DNA of 64,000 nt from Platycnemis pennipes (Eukaryota > Arthropoda > Insecta > Odonata > Platycnemididae). Below the pieces are notes generated by a model. The model worked only from the letters and a program-made list of their open reading frames with translations. It did not search any database and was not told the origin of the DNA. The translations under genes were made by a program, and so were the position numbers. Of the stretch, positions 1-11,130 are shown one piece after another. Location: NCBI GenBank assembly GCA_933228895.1, contig OW121853.1, positions 124,826,133-124,890,132 on the forward strand. Reading direction: 5' to 3'. The stretch's first letter is position 1. Every line of letters begins with the position of its first letter.

Positions 1-1018
1 AGTTTGAGACTTACTATGAGCACAATCAAGAAGAATATGGGCTCACTATCGTTCATTTGGTTTTTATCATTATATATGCCTTTCCAGTTGCGCAAAAGCG
101 ATATTTACGATCAGTCGACTAACCAACGTGTCCAAAAAGTTGAAGTGAAAAAATGAAAAAAGTCAACTTAACCAAGCCGTTAGAAAATGAACTATATATT
201 GTGATAAACTGGCTAAGATTATTCTCTTTACCTACTATGGAAGAAGTGAGGTAAAGCTATTTCCCACTTCCTATGACTTACGGTCCAACCTGTTACATGT
301 TTTTCCAAAGCCAAACCTAACATTGTACAAACTGTGCTTCCTCTACATGGGCCCGAAACTTTTAATTTTTTGCCTCAGACAATCAAATCTATAAAGCATG
401 TAAAATGTTTTCAGAAGCAGGTTAAACTTTGGCTGTTGACTGTAAGCAATTTGGTAAATTAAAATGTTTAAAATTCGTTGTAACAACCTTTTGGGAAACC
501 TTATGTTTATGTAATAAAAGTCTAGTAATAATTGCTATTTGTTATACCTCTAGTTTGTGTCAACTGTTTCCCACATCCGATTAAATCGACCAATCATATT
601 AAATCTTTCTTAAGCTGGTTAAACTTAGACTTGAATATTTTTCTATATTAACTTTGATACTGTTACATCTGTAGTGATCCTTTTGTTATGTGAATTGCAT
701 CTGTCCTGAAGGTTCCCCCAACATCTGGCAAATGCCTTAGGGGTCACCTAAAGCTCCTCTCAACTATTTTTGCAAGTGATTACGTTATTCTGGATCATGT
801 TTAAGGGGTAATAAAATTATAATCATTATTCCTCCATGTTGAATTTATGAGCTGTAGGAAAAATCAATACTAAAAGGTAAACTAGGAAAAATATTAAATA
901 TGCCATAAAAATAAAGTTAATACTTTTCTCAAATAAATAATAATTATTAGCTGAGCTATTACCTATGTCTGCAGTAAAAACCACCTGGGGTCACGTATTG
1001 GGTAAATGTTTTAGAAAG
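1..1018. other. AT-rich stretch, nothing recognised
   Basis: I see no coding frame, RNA gene or repeat family shared with the rest of the window. The sequence is AT-rich with short homopolymers, as expected for intergenic or intronic DNA. Confidence 0.5.
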
Positions 1019-1305
1019 ATTATTCCGAATAGGTAACCAAGGAATCACGTGATATAAATACGAATGATTGGCAAATTTGGTGCGTTAAAATCCCTGTTTA
1101 CAACCTTATTGATTGTTAACACTTGTGTTTTTCTCATTTGTGGACTCTATAGTCGAGAGAGATGAGAAAAACTCAAGTGTAAACAATTAATATTATTGTA
1201 ACGAGTACTTCAAGCACACTACATCTGCAAACAGTTCGTGTTTGTGCCACGTGACTCCGTGGTTGCCTATTCGAGATAATCCCGACGGTTTCAAATACAA
1301 CCCCA
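1019..1305. repeat. Foldback (long-TIR) element, copy A, left end eroded
   Basis: The right arm, ending in TTTCAAATACAACCCC near 1305, is the reverse complement of the left arm that starts near 1019 with ATTCCGAATAGGTAACC. The two arms nearly fill the element, and a short centre around TGGACTCTATAGTCGAGAGA separates them. The same structure recurs at 3416-3733, 29617-29922 and 61574-61885. This copy has lost its outer left GGGGGTTGTG end. No frame inside is plausible as a transposase, so it is non-autonomous. Confidence 0.75.
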
Positions 1306-2597
1306 CAGGGGAAGGAGAATGCGAATCGGAGAATGCGAATCGGCGCATGAGGTCGGGGCATAGAGGAGACTGGGTTGTATGAGAGGGTGGAACACAATGA
1401 GAAGCAGGAGACTAGGTCCAGGAGCATGGACACACCATAATTATTTAAGAGTGTGGGGGAAAGACTGACCTCGTCCATGAACGGTAGCGCACCAAAGTCG
1501 CCCCTGGCCTCATTGGACCGGTCAATTTGTTGTGAGGCACCCGGGAATCGCCTTGGTTCTTAAGGTGTCTGAGATTGAGCGGCCGGTGAGATGTCGGTCG
1601 ACGGGAGATTGAGTTGGCTTGATCTCCACCCTGGACCACTGGATCCAGCTTTATTTGGGAGCCCAGAAGGCGGGAGGGCAGCGGGCAAACGAGGCAACCC
1701 GTGTGCGAAACCCAAGTTAAATAGTTGACATGCCGTCCGACACACTATTCCTGCCAACCTAACTACACTGTATACAGAATTCCACAATGACACCTGTGAA
1801 GTTATTCGATTGTCAGTTTTGTTGACAATAAGTACAGGTACTAACTCATTTCCTTTAAAGTTATCATATAGAAAATAATATATAATTTCTGTTACCAACA
1901 TCCCTTTTCCCAAGCAATAAAAAAACAATAATAATGAATAAGGCACCAGCGGATAAGATTTTTACCTTACTTCTCAAACTGCATACTCAGTTTACGATAA
2001 ACACATTATTTGTTTACAATTTAAGTTTCATGACAAAATGTTTAGAAAAAAGAGTGAATGTACAAGAACGCTTCATGGAGACGTAAATGATCTACGAAGG
2101 AGAAAGGGTTATTGCCGGAAAGTAGCTTTTAACAGCTAGATATTATTTGTACACACATTTCCCTTACCACTTCGTGTCGAAAACCAACAAAAAGAGGTGG
2201 GAGAGAGGAGGAGAGAGTTCAGGAAGGTTTGGCACATGTTTACTGGTGATCACCACTCGAGCTAAGATGTGAAAATAAAGAAGAGGTGGGAGGAAAGACA
2301 TTGCAGAATGCATGGAGAAGTGTATGAGGGAAAGAACTCCAGATGATCCAACGGGTAGACTAAAATGATTTTATTCAAGGTAGCTTCATTCACTTTAAAC
2401 ATCAATACCCGAGGCAGGATACAATCTCGGGACCTTGAGGTGGTCAGGTTGAGTCGTTACTGGTGCTACCGTTCGGTCGGAGAGAGACAACGACCGAGAG
2501 ATTCGCTTGAAACCAGTTTCCCTGGAATTTGAGTGGGTAAAAAGTGAATGGATAAAAAGTCTATAACGACAGAATATACATAAAATTATGATAGTTT
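1306..2597. other. Unassigned stretch
   Basis: Short open frames exist on the minus strand, for example 128 codons at 1560-1946, but they are low in recognisable motifs and none resembles a known domain. I found no repeat match to other parts of the window. Confidence 0.45.
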
Positions 2598-2713
2598 CAG
2601 GGGAGAAATAATTCACTATGTCCTTATTCATTTATTTAATAATTAATAATAATATTAATTTATTTAATAAAATAAATTCGTGGAATAAGTACAAAGTGAA
2701 TTATTTCTCCCAT
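2598..2713. repeat. Small AT-rich inverted repeat
   Basis: Arms of about 18 bp (GGGGAGAAATAATTCACTA at the left, its near reverse complement ending CTCCC at 2712) flank an AT-rich centre of TTTATTTAATAATTAATAA-type sequence. The core also partly self-pairs. It could be a tiny foldback element. Confidence 0.55.
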
Positions 2714-3415
2714 CATGCCGTCATTCCACAAAGTAGAGCCCGCAACAGTTGAAGTTTTATGATAGTTTCAGGTGATGTTATGGAGGAAAAGCGAATATTT
2801 TATTTTTCCCTACTCGGGTCATAATTTTGGAAGACAAGACGAGGTATGATTTCAATCTCCCGTAAAGATTATCAAAATACATTTAAAATGCCAAAGCCTA
2901 TCGTAGAGTGTAGTAAAAAATTATTCAACGAATACAGATTGCAGATACGCATTGTTTTTCTTCAGTAAAAAAATTATGATGATTTATTTCATTAAATAAA
3001 TAATACAATGAAACAGTACACGAAAATAGCAATTGCTAAAGGCCAGGGTAACATTTCCTCCCACATTTTAACGCGGAGAATATTCCCGAGGGAGGCAGTC
3101 GCCTGCAGAATATAAAGTTTCTTTATGGTTAAATACTGATTTGAATGTTAAATGGAAGTCGTGTTCTCATTTAACAAGAGTAATTAAATTGTAAATAGGA
3201 ATCTATTCAAGTGGGCAAACCATCCAGGGAATCGTGGGCTCTCCAAATGTTTTAGTCGAGACAGCCACGTCCAATTTCGGCCGCATCTCCGCACGGCACC
3301 TCCCACCCTTTCCTGCTCACTCCACTCCTCCCCCTCCTCCCCCTCCTCCCCTATCCTCTCGCTCTCCGCTTCCGAAAGACGAAGAAAAGAGCGGTTGCTG
3401 CACCATCAACCTTAA
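2714..3415. other. Unassigned stretch with a CCTCC-rich run
   Basis: Mostly AT-rich sequence. At about 3322-3352 a pyrimidine-rich run of repeated CTCCCC units gives a purine/pyrimidine strand asymmetry. No gene is seen. Confidence 0.5.
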
Positions 3416-3733
3416 GGGGGTTGTGTTCGAAACCGTCGGGATTATCTCGAATAGGTAACCAAGGAGTCACGTGGTACAAACACGAATGGTTTGCAAATTT
3501 AGTGTGTCTGAATCGCTCGTTACAATATCATTACATTGTTTGCACCTGAGATTTTCTCATCTTTTTCGACTGTAGAGCCCCCAGATGAGATAAAACACAA
3601 GTGTAAACAATGAATGATGAGGTTGTAATCAGCGGATTTAACACACCAAATATGTGGACTATTAGTGTTTATACCTCGTAACTCCTTGGTTACCAAATCG
3701 AGATAACCCCAAAGGTTTCAAACACAACCCCCC
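3416..3733. repeat. Foldback (long-TIR) element, copy B, best preserved
   Basis: The element starts GGGGGTTGTGTTCGAAACCG and ends in the reverse complement, TTTCAAACACAACCCCCC. Arms of well over 100 bp pair along most of the length. They contain AGGTAACCAAGGAGTCACGT and its complement, and meet at a short centre near CTGTAGAGCCCCC. It is one of four copies in this window and encodes nothing recognisable. I found no convincing target-site duplication. Confidence 0.85.
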
Positions 3734-4009
3734 TACCCCATGGCCACCTTGTCACTGATCAATACTAATGTACTACCAAAGTCTGAGATGATAACTGTCA
3801 TTTTGTGGGAAATTTGTATCGTTTTACTACCAACAATGATAAACTGACAACGGATGCTGATTTTACACTCTCTTAACTTTGCTGATGCAGGTTGTTCATC
3901 CTTCAAGTATTACATAGTATATACGAGCCCATACGATTGACAGAGTACTGAACTCGAATGCTCTCCATAAAAAGACTAAAGCTAAGTTACCAGTGCAAAA
4001 TATCTTCCT
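3734..4009. other. Unassigned stretch
   Basis: AT-rich, with no frame or repeat recognised. Confidence 0.45.
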
Positions 4010-4085
4010 CCACCGGAAATCGGACCCGGGCCCTCCGGGGGAGCGGCCAGTACTCTAACCACAATCGTAACCCAATCCTATCGAT
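4010..4085 (-). repeat. tRNA-derived SINE head, copy 1
   Basis: On the minus strand the sequence has a box A-like TGGTTAGAGTACTGG and a box B-like GGGTCCGATTTCC at tRNA-like spacing, preceded by AGGATTGGGTTAC. The same arrangement recurs at 6985-7050 and, more degenerately, at 6690-6750, all on the minus strand. This supports a SINE family rather than a functional tRNA gene. I see no clean acceptor stem. Confidence 0.5.
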
Positions 4086-4905
4086 GTGACGCACACCTCA
4101 CAAAGTATCGTCAAAACTTTCACCGTAGTTAGGATGATGTCTCGGATGGTGGACGACGAAGAGCCATTGGTTTTCTTGACCGCTGCACGTCCGCCCTGCG
4201 ACTCCGATGTCTGCCTATCGGAGACCCTGCTCTTCATCCCCTGCCAACCCTTCCCGAAGCGAATCGACCCTTCTCATCCCTCTCCCCTTTACGGCAAAGG
4301 ACATATGCATCCATGGCCTTGTTAACGGCGGGGAACTAGCGCCACGCACCAGTGGTGGACCGCAAATCATCGGGCGCACGACCCCGCTGCCACGGCAGCT
4401 ATTAGCAGCAACTCAAGCACGCATCCAGAGTGATGGCCCACTTAAAAGGCCTGCCACGCGTGTCGTTATCACTCACTCGGCCCTCAAATCCCACCAATCC
4501 CATACACTCACACCCTTGCCTCTTTCGAAATTAGCACGGGAAGCCCTCCGCCAAGAGGCTTCGCCGGAGAGATCATTAAGGTGGATATACAACGGGCAGC
4601 ATCGGAGGAGCAAAGCCCATTGCTCTCGGGGAAAAGTATTTCTCTTGAAAAAGGAATATTTTTCTCCCCTCAACAAACTCCATTGTGGATATCTTATTAA
4701 ACAATTTGTGAAGCAGACGTGGAGAAAAAAGTTGTAGCATTTATCCAGTTTTAATTTAAATATAATATTAACAGTGCATTTCGACTCCTTATCGTATTTT
4801 TCAACTATAAATTTTGTACAGATGTCATGTGTTTAAGGAGGGTATGGTTGAAAAGAGGAGAGTTTTGTTGCTTTAGCAGCCTTTTGGATGAAGACGTGCA
4901 TCGTT
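4086..4905. other. Unassigned stretch with spurious overlapping frames
   Basis: A frame of 176 codons (4207-4737, plus) overlaps frames in other phases and strands and has no recognisable domain or hydrophobic pattern. I treat it as chance in GC-moderate sequence. Confidence 0.4.
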
Positions 4906-4907
4906 GT

Positions 4908-5016
4908 ATGCATAGCCTAGTTGCATAACAATAGTGCATGTTTGGTGATCTTCACCCCCTGCCACACACCCTCGAAGTGTATTACAGGGTATCGCGTAAA
5001 AGTAGATGTCGTCATG
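4908..5016 (+). mobile_element. LINE-B 3' end, 5'-truncated fragment
   Basis: The piece carries the LINE-B 3' UTR signature: TTGGTGATCTTCACCCCCTG, CCACACACCCTCG, then a GGGTATCG segment. It ends in a GTAGATG-type tail, somewhat degraded (AAAAGTAGATGTCG). At 63580-63726 the same signature directly follows an RT C-terminus, which identifies it as LINE 3' UTR. Confidence 0.75.
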
Positions 5017-5500
5017 ATAACGTAAGAGGGGTCAGGATGACCAAAGCAGTCGATCTGGTAACGAGAACATTCAGAAAATACACGAATAAAAGGTTAGTGA
5101 AGAGTTTGATGTGGAGCGTCACATTGTATGAAGGCCTGCACCTGGAATATCATGAGAGACGATGATAATAGAAATATAGGTTTTTAAGATGCGGGAGCGA
5201 AGGAGAAAGTAAAGATTATAATCGATGAAAGGAGACAATAATGAAGAGTTGAGTCTGGTGGAGGAAGAAAAATTTGCTGGCGAAAACAGAAGGATGCAGA
5301 GAGATTGGAAGGAAATAACAAGTGGAGAAAACTGGCTACTAAAGGCCATCATGGAAGTTAAGAATACCGGAGAAGTGAAGAAGAGGAATAGTAAGAAAAG
5401 GTATTTAATATAGGAATAAGATACTAATGCAGGAAATCCGCTGACCTCAATAGAAAAATAGCGAGGAGTGGGAGCAGTTATGGAAAATACAATGCGAAGC
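5017..5500 (+). pseudogene. Degenerate LINE-D reverse transcriptase C-terminus
   Basis: Around 5065-5155 the frame reads RTFRKYTNKRLVKSLMWSV followed by TLYEG. This resembles the post-catalytic segment common in arthropod LINEs (RKRLVKS.VWSVALYG). After stops, 5225-5413 reads NNEELSLVEEEKFAG and then GENWLLKAIMEVK, matching the family order NEEVL..V.EER, then a GH.LRGE.LL..IMEG-type segment, then an RGR-rich piece. Several stops and frame changes make it a fossil. The catalytic FADD box would lie upstream and is absent. The assignment is by motif order only; the clade is uncertain. Confidence 0.6.
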
Positions 5501-6340
5501 AGAGTAGGATCACTACATACAAGCCATCTTTAGCCAGGGTGAAAGTAATAACAACATATGATAGTGTTTTAGAGGAATTAATCTCTAGGCTAGTTGGCCA
5601 AACACCATCAGATTTACCACCGGGCCAAGATTAAAAATGCGGACTCCGGAAACAAGAGAATAAAATACCACTCACCAGTGAAGAAAATGTTAAAAAATTC
5701 ATCATCAACAACGAAAATTCTCCTTCTCCTTCAACAATGATATAATAAATAGATAAATACACAAATAATTAATGATGCTAACAGAGTAATACGAATTAGG
5801 TGCAGTAATTATATCACATAAAATTTACCATATGTATATAAAATGTTACATTTTATGCCTCATTATAGACTTTATACACCCGGGATAAATCTAGTAAAAT
5901 ATTGCACGATCGGGATGAAAAATACATGGTATATGTATAAATGTACGCTCTTACTGTTGAAGAAAGGTTTTCAGAGGAAAAACCTAAGAAGCAAATTTTT
6001 ATTGTAGTTGCGTCAATGTCCATTATAGTTATCCGCATAAACATTGCATCTTTAAAAAGGGCGGATTCAAGAGAGTTTTTAATTCAAGGGGTTAAAGAAA
6101 CTTACAATCCTAAGATACGATTCAATTCGATACACTTGCAAGCACTGTAATCAAAAGATATATCGCTGAATATATCCAGCGATATACTTTTCAAATCCTC
6201 ATCTCATTGCAAAATACGTATATGGAACTTTATTCTTGGAACCAGCTTCGATAAAACACATGAATTAACACGTCTTTATCGGAGAAAAAAAATAATAATC
6301 GAAGTAATACTTACCACCTGTGCGTAAAAACACGTTATAG
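5501..6340. other. AT-rich unassigned stretch
   Basis: No gene or repeat recognised. Small overlapping frames at about 5853-6150 on both strands look like chance. Confidence 0.45.
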
Positions 6341-6349
6341 GTGGTTACC

Positions 6350-6425
6350 ACTGTTGAATGACGGTCCCCCTGCCACACACCCTCGCGGTGGCTTGCAGGG
6401 TATCGTGTAGATGTAGCTGTATATT
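6350..6425 (+). mobile_element. LINE-B 3' tail fragment
   Basis: CCCCCTGCCACACACCCTCG is followed by a GGTGGCTTGCAGGGTATCGT segment and a GTAGATGTAG tail. It is the same 3' terminal signature as at 63655-63726, severely 5'-truncated. Confidence 0.75.
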
Positions 6426-6689
6426 TAAAAAAACTTCAATGATGAAATTCGTAATGGGGTAATGTTTTACGTCATCACATGCCCGTCATCCTAACGGCAA
6501 CATGCGTTTCTCCTCGCTATTGAGGGAGCCTCCAGATAAACAAAAACACCATGGGACCCGAACCCTCTGACAAAATCCGTTACCATGGGATCCGAAACTC
6601 ATTAATTCCATGTAATGCTGATAACCTTTCATGCCGCTGATAGAGACCCTGTTCTTATAGCTGTTATCAACTCCTCCCGTAACAAACCG

Positions 6690-6750
6690 CAGGCTTCAAG
6701 TGGTAGTAGCCATTCGGGGGAAGCGACCAATAACTGAGGCCACTTGCGTC
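6690..6750 (-). repeat. tRNA-like SINE head, degenerate copy
   Basis: On the minus strand AAGTGGCCTCAGTTATTGG and CGCTTCCCCCGAATGGC align with the SINE head at 4010-4085 (box A region plus a CCCCC-containing middle). Box B is poorly kept. Confidence 0.35.
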
Positions 6751-6984
6751 ATGTAGAATAGGAGGGTAATTGGATGTAGGAAGGCATTTTAAAATAGTGG
6801 AAGAAGGTTGAAATGAAACACGGCGTCGGCATTAGTATACTCCTTATGAAAGGCACCAAGGGGTCCAATGGTATGACGTTCCTGCCGTCGCGACGGGCGG
6901 ATTTCTGAACTCGAAGTGCATTCCACACAGCAACCAAATAGGGACCAATATACTAATTAAACATAGGCCTCAACCAAGAATCAA

Positions 6985-7050
6985 ACCTGAGCCTTCGGGA
7001 TTGGCAGCCAATACTCTAGCCAGGAGACCAACCCGATCCTACCAAAGGCT
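6985..7050 (-). repeat. tRNA-derived SINE head, copy 2
   Basis: The minus strand reads AGGATCGGGTTGG, box A-like TGGCTAGAGTATTGG and box B-like AGGTTTGATTCTTGG. It aligns along its length with 4010-4085. Acceptor pairing is not convincing, so a SINE fits better than a tRNA gene. Confidence 0.5.
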
Positions 7051-7154
7051 TTGAGCTAAGTAAGGAACACCGTGCTAATGTATCCTTGTTTATCCTTATG
7101 TTTCCTAAAAATATCTCGCTGGTAGAAGTAAGCACGTAGCTATGCTTGGGGTCG

Positions 7155-7215
7155 GGTTTCTGTGGTTGCATGAGTAATGACTTCCATGGCCGGTAGGCCG
7201 GGTTCCAATTCAAAT
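7155..7215 (+). repeat. tRNA-like SINE head, plus strand
   Basis: GTTGCATGAGTAATGACTTC, then GGCCGGTAGG, then box B-like CGGGTTCCAATTC, gives tRNA-like spacing. It differs from the minus-strand heads at 4.0 and 7.0 kb, so it belongs to another family or is strongly diverged. Confidence 0.35.
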
Positions 7216-7384
7216 GGTTTTAGTTATTTCAGCGATATATCAAGGACGCTGTGTGGAGAGCTCTCCAAATTCAGGACTCCATCTGTTGGATGGGATGTCA
7301 AAATGTGGACTGCATGGCGCAATTCATTATGAGCAAATGTAAAGATACACTTCGTACGGCCCACTAGAGAAATTTATTGAGTAC

Positions 7385-7417
7385 GACCCGAGTTTCGTAA
7401 CATTGTAACATCATCAG
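7385..7417 (-). ncRNA. Hammerhead-like motif (Penelope-type terminal repeat)
   Basis: Reading the minus strand: CTGATGA (7417-7411), one extra T, a stem II candidate GTTAC/GTTAC with four of five pairs around AAT, GAAA (7396-7393), the near-palindrome ACTCGGGT as stem III, then C at 7385 at the expected cleavage position. Downstream comes a CAATAAA-type sequence, as at 37156 and in the palindrome at 7454-7675. Hammerhead motifs of this layout are known in terminal repeats of Penelope-like retroelements. Activity is not shown. Confidence 0.5.
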
Positions 7418-7453
7418 GTTCAAAGTTTGAGGCTTTACTTTGTGGAACCACTC

Positions 7454-7675
7454 GATTGGAAATGAAAAACCACTTTGTACGTTCCACACAAAGATTTTAT
7501 TGGGTTCGACCATGGTTTCGACAAAATATGTCATTGTCAATCCTTGATAATGACATATTTTGTCGACAAAATATGTCATTATCAATCCTTGATAATGACA
7601 TATTTTGTCGAAACCATGGTCGAACCCAATAAAATCTTTGTGTGGAACGTACAAAGTGGTTTTTCATTTCCAATC
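7454..7675. repeat. 222-bp near-perfect palindrome built from hammerhead-like ends
   Basis: The arms run from GATTGGAAATG at 7454 to CATTTCCAATC at 7675 and are centred on the TCGA at 7563-7566. I see one mismatch, in the CATTGTCAA/CATTATCAA pair. Each arm contains CGAAACCATGGTCGAACCC, the 3' half of a hammerhead-like core with palindromic stem III ACCATGGT followed by C, then AATAAAATCTTTGTGTGGAA. Each half also contains its own hairpin GACAAAATATGTCATT...AATGACATATTTTGTC. The same open frame is therefore read on both strands; it is not a gene. Confidence 0.9.
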
Positions 7676-7699
7676 ATCAGGTTATTGCGTAACGAAAAC

Positions 7700-9519
7700 C
7701 GAGTAATTTAGGATGGTAATGGTAATACCTATGATGAAACCCTAAATCACCGAGTGTTTGGACGAGCTTAAAGACGTGAGTGAAGACAGAAGAGTGAATG
7801 AAACATGGCCCTTACATTCAGAACCCGAATAATAAGGAATTCTAAAACCAGTTCATTGTCGACTTGGAATTTTTCATTACAAAAAATAAAACATACTGAC
7901 TTTCCACCTCGAATACGTCCAAATCGATTGCCTTGATTCATTGAGAATGAAAAAAAGTGCCTGAGATTGCGTATCCATTTTGAATTGGGAAAAATTAAAA
8001 ATTTCTTGGCTGTAAACTCTTTACCAACCAGTGTTTCTTTACTCATCTTCACTATCATTTTCGAAGTAAGATATTCACGCTTAATGGAAACTATTCCTAC
8101 TTGCCTTCCCCTTTTCGTCCTCTGTAGCGGCTTATTCACGCAAGTAAGTAGACCCCAAGAGGGAATATTTGGAATTTGTTAGCTGGCAATGAGGGACATT
8201 AAATAGTAGTTTCATATTCATCCAAACCTATCATAATTGGTGGAATATCATCAATTTAAAATATATAGAAATTAAGGCAATTTGATATTATAGCTTTAGG
8301 ATTGGTTACGATGGACTTGAAAAGTGTTCCTCTTGGAAACGAGTGTCATATTCAAAGCGAAGAAATGATGGGATTGTGTTCTGTGTCTTCATCTTTAATT
8401 TCTTCCAGACGTGGAAAATCGCTAATGTTTGTAAGCGCTTTCAGTGAAAACGAAGGCTCCGCTTCTGATTTTGACGAACAGGGAGAAAACTGGCACACGT
8501 AATTACCCTCCAGAGACATTTCATAACGGCTACAGATAACATTGAATTAAAGCATTTAAACACAATTTGTACCTACAGTTACACAGTATTTTTAATACGG
8601 TTCCTCATCGGTTTCGAGGACTGAAGTGACATTTCCAAGAATGGCAAGTGACTGAACAATCGCTTGCGAGAGCTTCATAGGCAAAATATTATTGAGATGG
8701 TAGGGAGAAGGGGACGAGAGTTTGAGGGCTGTTTGGGAAATTAGTGAAGGCAGGAGGGAGCCGAAGTAGGTCAGGTGGTGATGAAATTTGTGAATGGATT
8801 GGATAGGAAGAAGTTGAATTTTGAAACAGTAGGCAAATCGGGGGACATTTGAAATTAGTATAATCATTTAAAATTGCGGAAAAAGTTAAAAGGGAGCGTT
8901 TTTTAATCTCGAGCATTTTTTGAATATCCAGTTCTTTTATCACAAGAGTCATACCATTTAAATCAACAAATGGTCCGAGCTTCACCATCTCAGGCTTCAG
9001 CTAAAACTGGTGCGCATATACTGTCAACCTTCCAGAGCCAAAAGCCGTTAGCTGTTTTAGCAGAAAAATATTTCGCCCCTGAATTATAGGCAGGCATACA
9101 TTGCATTAACGTCTGAAAATCGTCTTTTTACACTATTTTTCTACAGACTGCAGCAGACTGGTTTTACGTAGCATCCACATGTAAAAGGTGTCAATATAAA
9201 GCATATGAAGTCTGCATGTTATTAAAGGAGTTTTAAATGGACTTTTCGCATGAATAAGTGCCCTTTTGTTGCTGTAAATGCAACTTCTAAAATTAATTTT
9301 TTCCGCAAGTTACAAGCTAAAATTGCACCAATTTTGAAAACGGCCCATTTTTTCTCACCGTAGCACTTATACGTACCTAGTGTATTAATACATTTAATAA
9401 ACATGGAATGTGAGCATTGATTACGGAGAAAATAACACTTGAATTTGAGAAATTTGAAAAAAAAACTGGTTTTTCGAAGCTAAAAAAGTCCATGTGAGAC
9501 AGTTTAAAAAATATAAAAA
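7700..9519. other. Unassigned AT-rich stretch
   Basis: Frames at 7768-8139 (minus, 123 codons), 8302-8502 and 8592-8988 overlap on both strands and have no recognisable domain. No repeat match within the window was seen. Confidence 0.4.
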
Positions 9520-10018
9520 TATTGCTTTAGAAAGTATTAATGTTATTCTTTTACGTACAAAAAGAGTCGTTTCGTGTTTTTCATGGGTTTGGGAGATATG
9601 TTCGTTGTAAAAACAGTGCTCACCTCCCTCGCGCATGGGCCTAAACCGTGGCCTAAACAGACTCCCATTCCTACCATACTACACTTTAACCATCATCAAT
9701 CCACGTGGGATTCGGTTTAATAATTAGGATATCACCGGGTTAGAAAGTCTAAATGTTGCGAAATGAGGTAAAAAAGAATTTTTTTGTGTTAATGAGGTTT
9801 TTGGAATACATAGTCGATGTAAAAACAGTTCCCACAGGCAATGGGCCTACACAGACTCGTATTCCAACCATACTATGCTTTAACTATCATTAATTCTCGT
9901 GGAAATGGGTTTAAAATTAGAAAATCATTGGGTTAGGAAGTATAAATGTTGTTCTTTTAGGAACAAAAAGAGTTTTTTTTGTGTTTTTTGGGGGATTGGG
10001 AGATATGGTTGGTGTAAC
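9520..10018 (+). repeat. Diverged tandem repeat, unit about 200 bp, 2.3 copies
   Basis: Three phased landmarks repeat: GAAAGTATTAATGTTATTC near 9530, GAAAGTCTAAATGTTG near 9742 and GAAGTATAAATGTTGTTC near 9937. Each of the first two is followed by an AGAGT- or GAATTTT-type segment, a GGGCCTA landmark and a CCATACTA landmark. Spacings are about 212 and 195 bp. The third unit is cut short before 10020. Confidence 0.75.
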
Positions 10019-10042
10019 ATTATTAAATGTCATTGAAATACA

Positions 10043-10685
10043 CCCGAAAATTGACGAAAGTCACGTGACTTGAAACACCTCCTGGCGTCACTGCACGATA
10101 TTGGTTCCATATTGCTTGGGAAACAGACGCTTATTTACATAAGAATAAAGCGGATACGAAGTGAATATATTTTTTTAAGGATTGTAGCCGTTTCTTTATC
10201 AAAATTATGACTGGAAAGGAATTAAAAGAAAGTACAATCCTACAATTTGTCTTTGGTTGACTCCATTATGGTGTTATCCTTCTTAAAAAAAACAGCGATT
10301 GCTTTCTGAATCTGAATGAGAAAAACAGGGTACTATACAGGTATTATATATTTTATGGAAATTTGTTCATTACGATCCACACTACTCAAATAAAAAATCG
10401 AAACACATTAGCTTGTTGCATTAAACAAATGAGATGAATATATACGTTTACGCCTAGTTTTCATTATACAACTTACCTCCTCTAAATATCATTATACAGC
10501 TTACCTCCACGTTTCGTGACTTTATGCGATAACGTCGTGTTTTTAAGCTGCCTAAAAGGTACAAATTTTAAAGAATTATATCTTTTGGACACAAATTAAT
10601 TCCTCGGCAAAATTTTCGCCAGGTATATTTTAGCTAATAAACTTCAAATTCAAAGAGTTATGAAAAATAGTTCATGCTCCCCATT
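10043..10685 (+). repeat. Dispersed element of about 640 bp, copy 1
   Basis: Starts CCCGAAAATTGACGAAAGTC and ends ATAGTTCATGCTCCCCATT. It matches 12157-12788 in the same orientation over its whole length, including GTCACTGCACG, a GTAGCCGTTTCT segment, ACTTACCTCCACG and an ACGTCGTGTTTTTAAGCTGCC segment. No terminal inverted repeat or open frame is clear. It could be an old transposon or a local duplication. Confidence 0.75.
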
Positions 10686-10699
10686 GGTGGCTGAAAGCA

Positions 10700-11130
10700 T
10701 TTTGATTCACTCATATCGTGCGGAGGAAGTGTGACTTTAAATGTCACCTCTAATCCGGGAATAGGGACTGATTTGCGTTCATGCCGCTTCAGCGACTCGT
10801 CCAACATCCAACATTCACAGTCTCGATGAAAATATTTTGGCTCGGTGGTGAGAGGCGGGATTTCGATTTCCTCGTCGGCGACCTCTTGGGAGAATCATGA
10901 CGGGGAGGGGGGGGGGGAAGGAGGAGAGAGAGGAAGAGATGCACCCTGGGACAATAAAAAGACGCCAGGGAGCGAATACCTCGCGCGGACGATTGTGCTG
11001 TGCGCCATTAGGCTGCGGCGAGTAAAACCAGTCCTTGCCATGCCGCGGCTGAGGTTTTAGGGCCCACGACAGCCTAAGCCATTCGCACCACCCGCGATGC
11101 GGGCCCGTGGGCCATTTGGGCCCGAAGGGA
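10700..11130. other. GC-rich island with poly-G run
   Basis: A G run of about 11 bases near 10907 lies in purine-rich sequence, followed by CG-dense DNA. Overlapping short frames have no domain. It could be regulatory DNA, but nothing specific supports that. Confidence 0.4.

Noticed and set aside
7364..7711. Frames on both strands encoding repeated KICHYQSLIMTYFV-like peptide
   Set aside because: They are read-outs of the 222-bp palindrome and its nested hairpins, so the same peptide appears on both strands.
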